A DNA stretch of 64,000 nt. Source: Alopecurus myosuroides. Its lineage: Eukaryota; Streptophyta; Magnoliopsida; Poales; Poaceae. Numbering within the stretch: position 1 is the stretch's first letter; each line of letters begins with the position of its first letter. Below the pieces are notes generated by a model that saw only the letters and a program-made list of their open reading frames with translations, ran no database searches and was not told the DNA's origin. Location of the stretch: positions 61,347,371 through 61,411,370 of the forward strand of contig CM054060.1 in the NCBI GenBank assembly GCA_028641055.1. The letters run 5' to 3'. The translations under genes and the position numbers were made by a program. This document shows positions 1 through 9,850 of the stretch, one piece after another.

Positions 1-79
1 TGGTTCTTTGTCGATGACGTTGTGCTACAGCTTTGCTTTTTTTTCGTTGATTCTGATTCGTCTGTTTGGTTTTGTATGT

Positions 80-2460
80 TTTCGAGTTCTAGGTGTGAAG
101 CCTCCTGTTGTTAGGAGTGGTCGGCTTTCAGGCTTGTCTAAGAAGGATTTAGCTTATCTGAAAGGTTTGTGCCCGGGTGTTTTTATTTGTTGGGTTGTTT
201 TACCTGCTGTTGCTTTTTTTTTGTTTCTCTGTTTTATGTTTCTTTTTCTATTTTTTTTTGTTTGCAGCTGCTTATTGTCGTCGCTTGTATTTGGGTGGTC
301 CAGACTATGTGTGTTCCTATTGCAAGGCTTTTTATTGGTATGATGAACGAGGTACTCGTTCGAGTGTTGTTACTGACCGAAGAATGTTCTTCAATAAGTG
401 CTGCAAGGGTGGTCAGGTTGCTCTTCGCAGAAGGACAGTATGGCCTTCGCCTCTTGATCGTTTGATCAGATTTGGTGGAAATGCTGAGTCGAATGAGTTC
501 ATGCGTTTGATCAGATCTTATAATAGTATGTTTGCTTTTTGCTCTCTTGGAGTGAAGGTTGATGACAGTACTAATACTGGTCGTGGTCCTTATGTGTTTA
601 GGGTCAATGGTCTCCCTTCGCACCGGATTGGTTCATTAGTTCCAGCCCCTAATAATTTGCCGAAGTTTGCTCAGCTTTATATATATGATACAATTAACGA
701 GGTTTCTCATCGGATGGCTGTTTTCAGTGCTGAGGGAGCAGGGGGGTGGTCGTGGGCCAGATCGTGCAATTGTGGCTTCTTTGATTGCTATGCTTGATAG
801 CTGCAACGAGTTGGTTAAGCAGTTTAGGATGATTCAAGTTTCGCGGAGTAGGCAGGAACTTGCTGGCGAGCCTTTTGCTATTAGGATTGTGGGTTCGAGC
901 TCGTCTGATCCTAGGGTTTACAGTCCACCCACGTCTCCTGAGTTAGCTGCTTTGTTTGTTGGTGATCTTTCTATTGAGAGATGCAAGTTTGACATTGTTG
1001 TCGAGCCTACTGATGGCCCTTTGAAGCGGATATCGCCTTTGCACCCTGCCCTAATGGCTTTACAGTACCCCCTTCTTTTTCCATTTGGTGATAAAGGTTT
1101 TTACCTGGGTATGAAATATGTGGGTGGTGACGATGAGTTGTCTGATGGTAGGTCTGAGATTAGCATGTTGGAATACTATGCCTATCATTGTCATTATAGA
1201 GCTGGCGAGATGAATCCATTTCTGTGTTGTGGCCGTCTTTCCCAGCAGGTGTGCGTTGACGCATATGGCTGTGTGGAATCTTCTAGAATTGCTTTCATTC
1301 TTAAGAATCAAGATAAATTACGTAGTGAAACATACCAGGGAATTTCTGATGCTGTTGGGCAGGGATCGAATACTGGAAAGAGTGTTGGTGTTAAGGTGTT
1401 GTTGCCCTTTGGCTTTGTTGGTTCTCGCCGTTATATGGCCCAGAACTATCAAGATGCTATGGCTATTTGTCGGACCTACGGTGGTCCAGATTTATTTGTT
1501 ACCTTTACCTGTAATCCGAAGTGGGAAGAAGTTGCTGATGCTCTTAGGTATGAGCCTGGGCAGACGCCAGCTGATAGGCCAGATATTGTATCGAGGGTGT
1601 TCAAGATGAAACTCGATTGCCTTTATGCTGAGATTAGAAGCGGCGATGCATTTGGTCCAACACGCGGAGGTATGCTGTTGGTTTTTTGTTTTTGTTTTGC
1701 AGATATATGCTTTTGTGCTATGTATCCTGATTGACGGTTTTCTTTGTTTGTTTTTGTAGCTTTATACACTGTAGAATTTCAGAAAAGGGGGCTTCCGCAC
1801 GCACATATGCTGGTGTGGTTGAAGCGGCAGCCTTGATCGGCCGACAGTTCAGTCGAGGGTTCAGATGACTTGCCAAGAGAAGCCTCCGTAGTGTTGATTG
1901 ATAGTGTGGTTTGTGCAGAGTTGCCGGATGCGATGGCCGACCCTCTGGCATATGTCTTGGTGGATGAGTTTATGGTGCATGGTCCCTGTGGCCGGATGGA
2001 TCCAGAGTGTATATGTATGAAGGATGGAGTCTGCTCAAAAAGGTATCCAAAACCTTATTCAGAGGAGACTTCTGTTGATCAGTCTGGCTATCCAGTGTAT
2101 AGAAGGCGTCCCGACGGTCGTACTGTTATGAAGGATGGCCATGCTTTGGATAATAGGTATGTTGTGTCGTATAATGTTGCTTTGCTGAAGAGATACCAGG
2201 CTCATATTAATGTGGAGTGGTGCAACAAGACAAATTTGGTCAAATATTTGTTTAAATATATTACCAAGGGTCCTGGTCGTGCTAACATTGCTTTGCATCC
2301 GCTTAGGGCTTCAGCTGAGAGTCGGGATGGCGAAGGTGTAGACGAAGTTGCTGAATACATCAGCTGTCGCTATCTGTCTGCATGTGAAGCTTTCTGGAGG
2401 TTGTATTCGTTTGACATACACGTTCGAAATCCTACGGTGCAGCGGCTTGAAATCCATTTG
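80..2460 (+). pseudogene. Helitron Rep (helitron helicase-like) gene fragment
   Basis: This is the replication-initiator (Rep) part of a Helitron rolling-circle transposase. The reading is split by likely introns: an acceptor near 267 and a GT...AG intron at about 1670-1759. A G-run near 740-750 needs a frameshift, and one in-frame TGA follows LVWLKRQP near 1833. Recognisable Helitron_like_N blocks include HPALMALQYPLLFPFG, GSRRYMAQNYQDAMAICR and LFVTFTCNPKWEE. The HUH metal-binding motif is visible in EFQKRGLPHAHMLVWL just after the intron. The two-tyrosine motif is in VKYLFKYITKG at about 2240-2275. The frame stays open to VQRLEIHLP near 2457, then changes to unrelated Ser/Pro/Thr-rich sequence, so the SF1 helicase half is missing. 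It cannot make a working transposase. No Helitron ends (5' TC or 3' hairpin-CTRR) could be fixed. Confidence 0.85.
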
Positions 2461-3032
2461 CCTTCATCTGCGTCGCCTTCGACAACACCCCCAGCACCAA
2501 CACTGGCGGCACCGAAACCGCCATTGACGCCCACATCCCCTTGCTCAATGGAAAGTACCTCGCCGCCTCCAATGTCAGAGCCTACATCACCGTTCACTGC
2601 CTCCACAGCAGCGTCTCCGTTCGGTAACTGCTCCATATAGTCTACACGACGACAGCTGCCGAGCACTCGAAACAAACCAGGAAAAGAAAGATGTATATTG
2701 CAAGATGAGAGAGCAGACGAAACCACCGAGGAAGACAGACAATATATACAGTGACGCATCCCCGCCCCACTCTCCAAAAACAAGGAGACAAAAAAGCATG
2801 CAGCCGCAGACCAAACGACACGCCTACCAAAAGCTAGCCGGACCAAACGACACGTGCACACACTCTCTGCTCAGCACGACCACAGACCGCACCGTCCAAC
2901 CAATCCACAGCAACATACATTCACAACCAGATTAAACACGCAGTAACCACACAAAAAATAAACGAAACGCATGGACACAACGGCTATACACACACGAAGA
3001 AAAAAGCGGCGCAGCAAGGCGCGCCAACCCGT
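2461..3032. other. Unassigned segment fused to the broken Helitron
   Basis: Helitron protein similarity stops sharply at about 2457. The segment begins GC-rich (2458-2640), where one plus frame reads Ser/Pro/Thr-rich until a stop at 2638-2640, and then becomes A- and C-rich without a convincing gene. It may be sequence captured by the Helitron or simply the flank of a deletion. I could not recognise any protein family in any frame. Confidence 0.4.
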
Positions 3033-4369
3033 CTAGTCCTCTTGAGTAGGCAACTTCTCAGTCAAATTCTCCTCAAGCATTTTTTCCTGTAACTTTTCAG
3101 CAGCAATCTGCTCAATCAGGAGACTCTGCTCCTCCTCACTATCCTCTTCAGATTCATGTTCAGATACAACCGCCAAAGGTCTGCCATATGTTTTTGCCCC
3201 CTATGAAATTAGACCGGCTAGAACTCCCCCTCACATCAGTATTTGACTCAGATTGAGTATTTGACAGCAAACCATTATCCACTCTGGTCCTCTTAAGAGA
3301 AGGAGCACTGTGAGAATTCCCTGATACAACATTCTTATCCCTCGGGTTATCCCCCACCACCATAGTCTCAATTTCATAAAATAAATCATAGAAGTAATCC
3401 CCCAACACCCCTTCTGTAGACTCAGGAAGCTCATTAATGTCCCTGCGCCCAATAAGGACTCTGCAAAATTAAGATTTATGGAGAGTTGCCTGATCAATTT
3501 CTAGTGAAACCCCTACCAGAGATCCCACATAGGATGCAGTTGCCTCACACCTTTTGTCCACATGAATATTACGAACTTTCACCCAAGCTTTGTGCATAGG
3601 AAACTTGGCCCCAACCGCATCAGACCAGGGAGACAAAATTAACACCCCATTGAAGGTTTTCATCTCCATATGTTTAACATAGTAACATGTTCTTTCCACC
3701 TCTTTTGAACTAGGAAACCGCATACTGAACTGCCAAGTCCCAACCACTCGAGCCGTGCATCGCCACCCGGACCCAAAAAAATGCATTAAACTCTTTCTCT
3801 ATGTCACGAAAATTAGGGTTCCCTTCCACTACCAAAATAATGACAGAGGTGGCCTTTTCCTTCACTTGTTTACCAGCACAGGCATCAGGAAAGTAGAAGA
3901 AACCAAGGCCAGGAGCCTGAAACCCACACATCGCAGCAGTATACTCCCAAGGACGAATTACTTGACAGAGATGAGAGATATGGCCCAACTTGCTACAGCG
4001 TTCACATCTAATAGTAGGGCATTTAGAGGCAAAGTGGCCAGGCAGATTACAGTTGAAGCACGGTTCTGAGTTACCCTGGTTTCCCGACGCAGGAAGGGAC
4101 ACCTGGTTCGATTTCTCCATCGCAGACGCCTTAGGAATCGATGCGGACTGCTTCTGTTTCTGTGCAGCAATTTCCCACCGATCTCGGTCGGGATTGCGCA
4201 CATCCCGGTCTCCGCCATGGTTGGCACCCGACCCCTCCGACGCGTTCGTGTGCCACACCATGGGGCGGGCGTTGTTGTTGCTATCGGAGAATGAGTTGCC
4301 TCCGCGCTGATTGAAGCTTGCTCTGCCTCCCCCGCAACGGAACTCCTGTCCCCTTCCACGGTCCCCCAT
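3033..4369 (-). pseudogene. Zinc-knuckle / DUF4283-type gag-like retroelement protein, broken
   Basis: Read on the minus strand from the ATG at 4369 (MGDRGRGQEF). The first part is Gly/Asn-rich. Two CCHC knuckles follow: CFNCNLPGHFASKC and CERCSKLGHISHLC, ending near 3960. A DUF4283-like region continues as GFQAPGLGFFYFPD, then, after a frame change near 3760, as VGTWQFSMRFPSSKEVERTC and AWVKVRNIHVDKRCEATASY. Further frame changes lead to an acidic tail ending PTQED at 3033. Proteins of this build are the nucleic-acid-binding first ORF of grass LINE-like elements and their domesticated relatives. At least two or three frameshifts make this copy a pseudogene. The open frame running on upstream of 4369 is read-through into the hAT element and is not part of the gene. 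Confidence 0.75.
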
Positions 4370-4390
4370 CGATCTCGATGGGATCCCGGC

Positions 4391-4413
4391 CTGGCTAGCA
4401 GGGGCGGCGCCAG
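4391..4413 (+). repeat. hAT left end: 8-bp target duplication plus terminal inverted repeat
   Basis: CTGGCTAG (4391-4398) is followed by the left inverted end CAGGGGCGGCGCCAG (4399-4413). The same eight bases follow the right end. The inverted ends match at 13 of 15 positions. Confidence 0.9.
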
Positions 4414-5812
4414 TAGGGGGTCGAGGAGGGTCGTTCGACCCGGCTCGAATCCAGCGAAAGAAAAGAATACCTACTGGAAAAATGGAACAAAACTGCCCCG
4501 CACCCAAACCCTTTTCCTCACCCATCTCTTCTCCGCTAGCTCCCTGGTCCCTGCGCGCCGCCACTGCCTCTGGCCTGGGTCGCGCCTCCGTCCTGGCTAG
4601 GACTGCGCCCGGTCTGGGTCGCGCATCCGCCGGCGACAGCCTCGCCGTCTGACTATTTCCCCGCCTGGGAGGCAGAGCTGTGTGCCGCCCGGCCAGGACT
4701 GCGTACGGCCAGCCCGCGTTCCGCGCTCCGCCCGGCCTGCCCGCGTAGTTCCTCCGGCGGCCAACGCCACGCTCCGCCCGGCGATCCGGCCGACTGCCCG
4801 CCGCCACGAAGCCCCGACCGTGTTGCGCCTCATCTCCCGGCCGGTCGTCCGTGCGAATTGTTGCTGCAATTTTATTTCTCTTCTGTCGTGCAGCTACTAC
4901 TCCATCCAGAATAGGATGATTCTGCACATCTTTCTTATCTACCGGAGCCATTCCATCTTTAATTTGTTCTCAATCACCTTTTACCTTTTTTACATTCCAG
5001 GCAGAAATTTTATATGCTTATTTTGCAGATTGGGATTGAGAAGCTTCTAGCACAGCTAGTTGAGAGTTGAGACAGAGATCAACAAACGTCTTACATATCC
5101 CCAAAAATGCTGATTTAAAACATGTGACTATTAGTTCAGTTGTACAGGAAGCACTGCCACCTCCCCATTTGATCCAGCTGCAGCAGTGCAGGATCTAGCA
5201 ACCTCCAGAAATCCGCCGAAGAGGCCATGCCACGAACAGGTTAATTCCCCCCCTTTGCATTTGCTTTGTGTTCTAATTTTGATGACTATTTGTCTAGTGA
5301 CCAGTAGTGTGCAGTGTGCAGTAGATTGATCAAAGAATGATTTTGATTTCAATGTTGTAGGATAATCGGAGACCAACTGATGAATATGGTACTCACAAAA
5401 TGAGATGGACATATTTCTCAAGAAGCCACAATCGTTTAGTTGGTCATAATTTTTCCAAAACAAAATTTGGTCTAGGTTGGCGGTCATTTCTAGATGCATG
5501 GTATACCAAATTTGACTGGTTAGAATATAGTGTGGAGAAGGATGATGCATATTGTATCTATTGTTTTCTTTTAAAATTTTCAAGCAACAGTTCACATTTT
5601 GAATATGATATTTTCACAAGGACCGGGATTAAAACTTGGAAGAAAGCATCGAAAAAATTCACATCTCATATAGTTTGTAATTGTGTCTGATGAATTACAA
5701 AACTAAATCTGTTTTAACCTTTCTTGTGCTGAATACACTTGTTTTTCTGCCTAAATTTTTGTGGAAATTATTTGTTCGACCCGGCTCGGTTCAATTCCTG
5801 GCTCCGCCACTG
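4399..5812 (+). mobile_element. hAT-superfamily DNA transposon, internally deleted
   Basis: The element is 1414 bp long. Its ends are CAGGGGCGGCGCCAG on the left and the reverse complement of CAGTGGCGGAGCCAG on the right. The flanking CTGGCTAG octamer at 4391-4398 and 5813-5820 is the 8-bp target duplication typical of hAT elements. The first 450 bp are very GC-rich and hold no recognisable protein. The right third carries a plus-strand transposase fragment with one intron (5140-5690). The motif GTTCGACCCGGCTCG occurs in direct orientation near both ends (about 4433 and 5774). The missing catalytic domain and dimerisation region mean the copy is non-autonomous. It sits 22 bp upstream of the minus-strand zinc-knuckle gene start. 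Confidence 0.9.
5140..5690 (+). pseudogene. hAT transposase N-terminal fragment (TTF-type zinc finger)
   Basis: Two exon-like blocks can be joined in frame. Block 1 (about 5140-5239) contains SPFDPAAAVQDLATSRNPPK. The intron 5240-5360 starts GTTAAT and ends TTGTAG. Block 2 (5361-5690) starts DNRRPTDEYGTHKM and contains FDWLEYSVEKDDAYCIYCF. The W-L-E-Y-S ... C-x-x-C arrangement followed by a GIKTWKKASKKFTSH-like stretch is the TTF-type zinc finger of ZMYM/DUF4371 hAT transposases. The frame ends at 5690 shortly after this domain, so the RNase H-like catalytic core (DDE) and the hAT dimerisation domain are absent. There is no start codon in block 1, so further 5' coding sequence has been lost or lies in an unrecognised exon. 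Confidence 0.8.
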
Positions 5813-5820
5813 CTGGCTAG
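5798..5820 (+). repeat. hAT right end: terminal inverted repeat plus target duplication
   Basis: CTGGCTCCGCCACTG (5798-5812) is the right inverted end. CTGGCTAG (5813-5820) is the second copy of the target duplication. Confidence 0.9.
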
Positions 5821-6288
5821 GGTTCGCCTGCACGCGCGATGGAGAGGCCGCGACCTGTGCAAACGACCTCTGGTCCCGGCCACCTTCCCTGTGCAAACGA
5901 CCTGTGAAAAATCTGAGTTGAACGCACAAATTTGTAAATGCATCGGTCACGAATCTGGCAGAAAAAATATTTGGAAGTGTTCCGCCAGCATTTTTTTCTA
6001 GCTGCTCCACTGCACCGGCCTCCTTTTTTTTTAGCGGGCTGCACCGCCTCCTGGGTCTTGAGAAATGTAGATGGGCCGGCTGGAGCCTCCCTCGGCCGAA
6101 ACGACAAGGGAAGGCGACGAGACAGCCCATCTCGCTCTTGTAAATCCGGAACGGGTATCGTACAGGGAAAGCTAGACGATTTTTCTTCCCCTAAATAACC
6201 CCATTCTCTGCGGCAGAAAACCCCCGAGTCCGCCGCCACCGCCGACACCCACCCTCTTCTCCCGAGCACTCAACCCTAGCCGCCGGCG
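5821..6288 (+). promoter_or_regulatory. Upstream region of the GeBP-like gene
   Basis: This 468-bp gap lies between the hAT element and the GeBP-like start codon. The word CTGTGCAAACGACCT occurs twice near 5854 and 5889. An ATGGGCC element near 6071 resembles the site II (TGGGCC/Y) motif of plant growth-related promoters. A TATA-like TAAATAA at about 6193-6199 lies some 90 bp before the ATG, leaving a short 5' leader. The assignments are motif-based only; no transcript start is known. Confidence 0.4.
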
Positions 6289-7416
6289 ATGGCCCCGAAG
6301 CGAGCCGCCAAGAAGGCTGCCCCGCCGCCTCCGCCTCCGCCGGCGGAATCATCTGATGATGAGACCCGCTCCGGCTCGCGCTCGCGCTCCGAGGAGTCGG
6401 AGGACGAAGACGCCATCGCCGAGTCCCCTGTCCCCGCCGCCACCCCTGTCCCCAAGAACGCGCCTGCTCCGGCGCATAAGGGCGATGAGTCGGAGTCTTC
6501 TGGTGAAGAAGAGGAAGAGGAAGAGGAAGAGGAAGAGGAGGAGCAGGAGAAAAAGGAGCAGCCCGCCCGCGCGGCCCCAAAGAACCAGCCTCCGCCGCCG
6601 CAAGAAAGAGAGGACTCTGAGACTTCCGGCGACGAGGAGGATGATGAGGAGGAGACCGCCCGCGCGGCCCCTCCCTCCGCTCAGAAGAAGCAGCCTCCGC
6701 AGCCGGCAAAAAAAGACGACTCCGACACATCCGGCGACGAAGAAGAGGAGGAGTTGGAGGCGGCGCCCCCGGCGAAGCCCGCTCCAAAGAAGGATGCGGC
6801 GGCCCTGAAGCCCCCTGCCCTGGCACTGGCAGCGGCAGGCGCAGCGGACGAGGCCAAGAAGCCAGGCGGTTTCCAGCGCATCTGGTCCACCGAGGACGAC
6901 GTCCGTATCCTCGAGGCCCTGGCGGCCCACCAAAAGCAGCACGGCACGTTCCCGCAGCCGGACGCTCTCGCCGACGTCCTTGCTGGGAAGCTCGACAACC
7001 ATGCCTTCGGCAGCAAGGAGCTCCAGTCCAAGGTCAGGAGCCTGAAGCAGCGGTACACCACACTCAGCAGGAGGGGCGAGGTCCCGATCAAGGAACACGA
7101 CCGCCGGGTCTTGGACCTCTCCAAGATCGTCTGGGACGGCGACAAGACCGCCACAGCTGTTGTGAGCAGCGGCGAGCATAAGGGGTTCGAGGAGATGTGC
7201 GAGCTGTACCCGTACCTGGCAGAGGAGGTGAAGGAGCTGGAGGCGGCCCGCCCAGGCATGTGCAAGAGGGAGTTTGGGAAGCTGGACGACGACAAGGCGC
7301 GCGCCATGGACGAGAAGATCAAGAAGCAGAGGGTGGTGCAGATAAGGGTGGAGATGCGCCGCACCGATTTGGTCAAGGAGGTGACCAAGGCTCTCATGGA
7401 CGTGGTCGATGGATGA
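6289..7416 (+). CDS. GeBP / storekeeper-like (STKL) DNA-binding protein
   Basis: A 375-aa intronless protein of the GLABROUS1 enhancer-binding protein (GeBP) family, a plant-specific group of nuclear leucine-zipper-type transcription regulators. The start MAPKRAAKKAAP is chosen because it sits in a good context (GGCGATGGCC) and is a basic, NLS-like stretch. Residues 15-190 are low-complexity Pro/Ala/Ser with acidic blocks, including a Glu run near residues 74-86. The DUF573 DNA-binding domain spans about 195-290: FQRIWSTEDDVRILEALAAH, then KELQSKVRSLKQRYTTL and RRVLDLSKIVWDGD. The C-terminal part (about 300-372) keeps the family's GFEEMCELYPYLAEEV and the helix near DEKIKKQRVVQIRVEMR. Length and domain order are normal for the family. 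It has no operon-like neighbours and is flanked on both sides by transposon debris. It is the only convincing functional host gene here; the exact paralog cannot be named. Confidence 0.9.
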   Translation: MAPKRAAKKAAPPPPPPPAESSDDETRSGSRSRSEESEDEDAIAESPVPAATPVPKNAPAPAHKGDESESSGEEEEEEEEEEEEEQEKKEQPARAAPKNQPPPPQEREDSETSGDEEDDEEETARAAPPSAQKKQPPQPAKKDDSDTSGDEEEEELEAAPPAKPAPKKDAAALKPPALALAAAGAADEAKKPGGFQRIWSTEDDVRILEALAAHQKQHGTFPQPDALADVLAGKLDNHAFGSKELQSKVRSLKQRYTTLSRRGEVPIKEHDRRVLDLSKIVWDGDKTATAVVSSGEHKGFEEMCELYPYLAEEVKELEAARPGMCKREFGKLDDDKARAMDEKIKKQRVVQIRVEMRRTDLVKEVTKALMDVVDG

Positions 7417-7552
7417 CGAGCTTACCTGAACTGTATCTATGATCAGATCACATGAACATCTGAATCGGCGCTTATGAGAGCAATGCTGGAATTTTCCATG
7501 ATGATGGCGTGTAGTAGGGTTGGTCTTCTGATTGTGTAACGATGTTTGGTCG
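7417..7552 (+). other. 3' flank of the GeBP-like gene
   Basis: Sequence directly after the TGA; likely 3' UTR. No other coding sequence is seen. A clear AATAAA polyadenylation signal was not found. Confidence 0.4.
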
Positions 7553-8570
7553 TGATGAAAGTATTGCAAACTGTGGCGTCTTGATGGGTGTAGGAATGTT
7601 TTTTCTCTGGTCTGCGCAATGGTGGTGACGATGTTTTCGTGTGACAGCACACATACATTGCTACGTAGATTGGTGGATTTCTGGTCGGTTTAAGAAGGTT
7701 CTAGAATTACAACTTGCGCGTGGTTATGATGCCAGTACTAGTTTTTCTTGGCGTGGTTATGAAATGCTCGCTGTGTAATGGGTTTGTCACTCTTGTTCTT
7801 AACTTACAAAGCTTTTTGTAGTGCGTGTTTTGTTTCTGAATTTGGGTGCAGACTGGAGCAGTGAGGTCTGAAACACGTCCTCGACGGAAATGGCCGGTGG
7901 CGATCGTTAAAGGTGGGGCTAGAACTGCGGAGTGTTGCTTGTTGATAGTGGTGTGTGAATGTTTTTGTGCGACATCATATATGCTAGAATGGCGGTGTTC
8001 GAAAGTTCTAGAATTGCAAATTGCGGCCTTAAACGGTTGTGTTCATTATCGGAGTGTTGCTAGAATGGCCAACTGTGGCGTGTTGATGATGTAGGAGTGC
8101 GAGGTTATGAAATGCTCGCTGGATGGGTTTGTTTTGTTCACTAGAGGCCCCTGTTCTCAACTCCTACGGCGTTTTTTTAGCGTGTTTGTGTGTTCTTCTG
8201 AATTTGTGTGCAGACTGGAGCAATGAGTCTGAAATATATAGCTGACTTAGGTCTCCTTAGATCTCTGGAGATCATTATCTATAATTGGACCTGATCATGT
8301 TTGTTGCTTGTTGATGAGTGGTGTGAGTGTGTGACTGCATATATGCTAGAATGGAGAATTTGTTCTAGGATTGCAAATTGCTGCGGCGTAACGATGTTTG
8401 TTCATAACGCCAATTGTGGCGTGTTGATGTTAGTAGTGGTTTTTCTTTGTGAGGCTATGAAGTGCTCCCTGGATGATGGGTTTGTTCACAAGGGGCAGAC
8501 TGTTACAGCTTTTTGTAGTGTGTTTCTGAATTTGGGTGCAGACTGAAGCAGTGAGTCTGAAACACACATA
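7553..8570 (+). repeat. Three degenerate direct repeats downstream of the GeBP-like gene
   Basis: Three diverged copies can be followed by eye at about 7553-7875, 7934-8240 and 8302-8570. Each contains, in order, a version of TTGCAAATTGCGG, of TATGAAATGCTCGCTGG, and of GGGTGCAGACTGGAGCAGTG followed by TCTGAAACAC. The GACTGGAGCA word falls at about 7851, 8213 and 8541, so the period is about 362 then 328 bp. A fourth, poorer trace may lie near 9530-9600. No protein is encoded. The first copy overlaps the likely 3' UTR, so the array may have grown by duplication of the gene's tail. Confidence 0.7.
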
Positions 8571-9073
8571 CACGGATACCATTGTCGTCCTCGCTAGAGA
8601 TGACCAGTGGCTATCGCTAACTGTGGGGTTAGTGACTTGGCCTACCCCTATTCATGTCCCGATAACGACGAAACAGAGTGTGATCATACATACACGTACG
8701 CAAGCCCAGTGGCGGCACGCTTGAGAGTTGAGACCACTCGCTGCACGTCCTGGTGGCCTGAATCGACGCTGAAAATCAGTGGCTGGTTTAGCCTGATGGA
8801 GCGCTACGCTCTAACTCTGACGTGCCGTCTGGAACCACACGACCATTCCTCGTCTCTCGATTAAATCAATGTCCATTTCGTGTGGGCACTACGCCATATC
8901 AATCTCCCCTGTCAGAGGAAGATGGACCCACCACTGTTAGGATTTCAAATTTATGGCGCCTCCGGCTCGAACTTTTTTTATATGGCGTCTTCCTGGTGTG
9001 AGAATGTTTTAGAAATAATTTTTAGAACGCATGTGCTCCTCGTCTTGGATGAACAGCAAAACATGTGCATCTT
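8571..9073. other. Intergenic, nothing recognised
   Basis: No gene, RNA or clear transposon end was recognised on either strand. The short open frames here match nothing known to me. Confidence 0.4.
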
Positions 9074-9131
9074 ACACTAAAACATGTCTAGATACATGTC
9101 GTCTAGTATACATTTTGATACGGATGGAGTA
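9074..9131 (+). mobile_element. Relic of a Stowaway-type MITE (right end)
   Basis: The stretch CTAAAACATGTCTAGATACATG, written here as CTAAAACATGTCTAG then ATACATG, followed by ACGGATGGAGTA resembles the right half of Triticeae Stowaway (Tc1/Mariner) MITEs, whose ends read ACGGAGGGAG next to a TA target. The left half is not recognisable, so this is at most a broken relic. Confidence 0.4.
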
Positions 9132-9850
9132 AAAAATAAAAATAAAATGCATGTAGAGGATATAAGCAGACATATGCGTGCCAAGTTTGAAATTTAAAAA
9201 AGTTTGCCACTTGGGTAAAAAAGACAAACTACCGGATAAATTGTACAAGCATTTTACTGTGCAAGTTACCGATTTCCCATTATTGTGGAAGCCACATACG
9301 ATTGGATATTTTCTTAAAATTTTGCTCTAATAAGATTCAAACCAATAACTATATGCATGATTTATTTTGAAGTTTTTTTAAAACTTGAAACACGAAAGTC
9401 GCTGAATTTAAAACTCGGGTTCGCGTTAACCCGTGCACATCTGAGTATTTTTCGTCACAAGAGCATGAAGCAAGAATGGGAAATCTCTCGATGGTGTGAG
9501 ATTGTGGCGACTTGAGGGCGACTTCTCTTTGTTGCATGCATATAGAATTGTAAATTATGGCCCTGGTGTTGTAGGACAGTTTTTGTGTGTGTCTGGGTTA
9601 AGAGCATTTCCGGCAGAGGCCTCGAAAAGCCCACCCAGCGGAGTACCCGGTCTGGACACGGGCTTTTTTCGCCCGTACGCCCCTACGCCCGCAACATTCG
9701 AATCTGGCAATGGGTGTTCGACTCCGCCTGTCTTTGAGTTAAACGCCTGTCAACCTAATTTAATTTTGGTTACCCACCCACGCGCTACCGTTGTCGCTTT
9801 CCCATGCACCACCTCAAAGGATCAATGTGCGGCGACTAGAGGGGGTGAAT
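9132..9850. other. Intergenic with a possible MITE edge
   Basis: Mostly AT-rich, without genes. TTAAGAGCATTTCCGGCAG at about 9598-9616 resembles the TTA + GAGCATCTCCAACAG end seen in grass Harbinger/Mutator-like MITEs, but no partner end was found. Confidence 0.3.

Noticed and set aside
4370..4951. Upstream extension of the minus-strand zinc-knuckle frame, giving an apparent 413-aa protein starting at 4951
   Set aside because: It reads through the inverted end and GC-rich body of the hAT element. The real start is most likely the ATG at 4369.
6349..7650. 433-codon minus-strand frame opposite the GeBP-like gene, and a 211-codon one at 6191-6826
   Set aside because: They are GC-driven shadows of a coding sequence with clear family domains on the plus strand.
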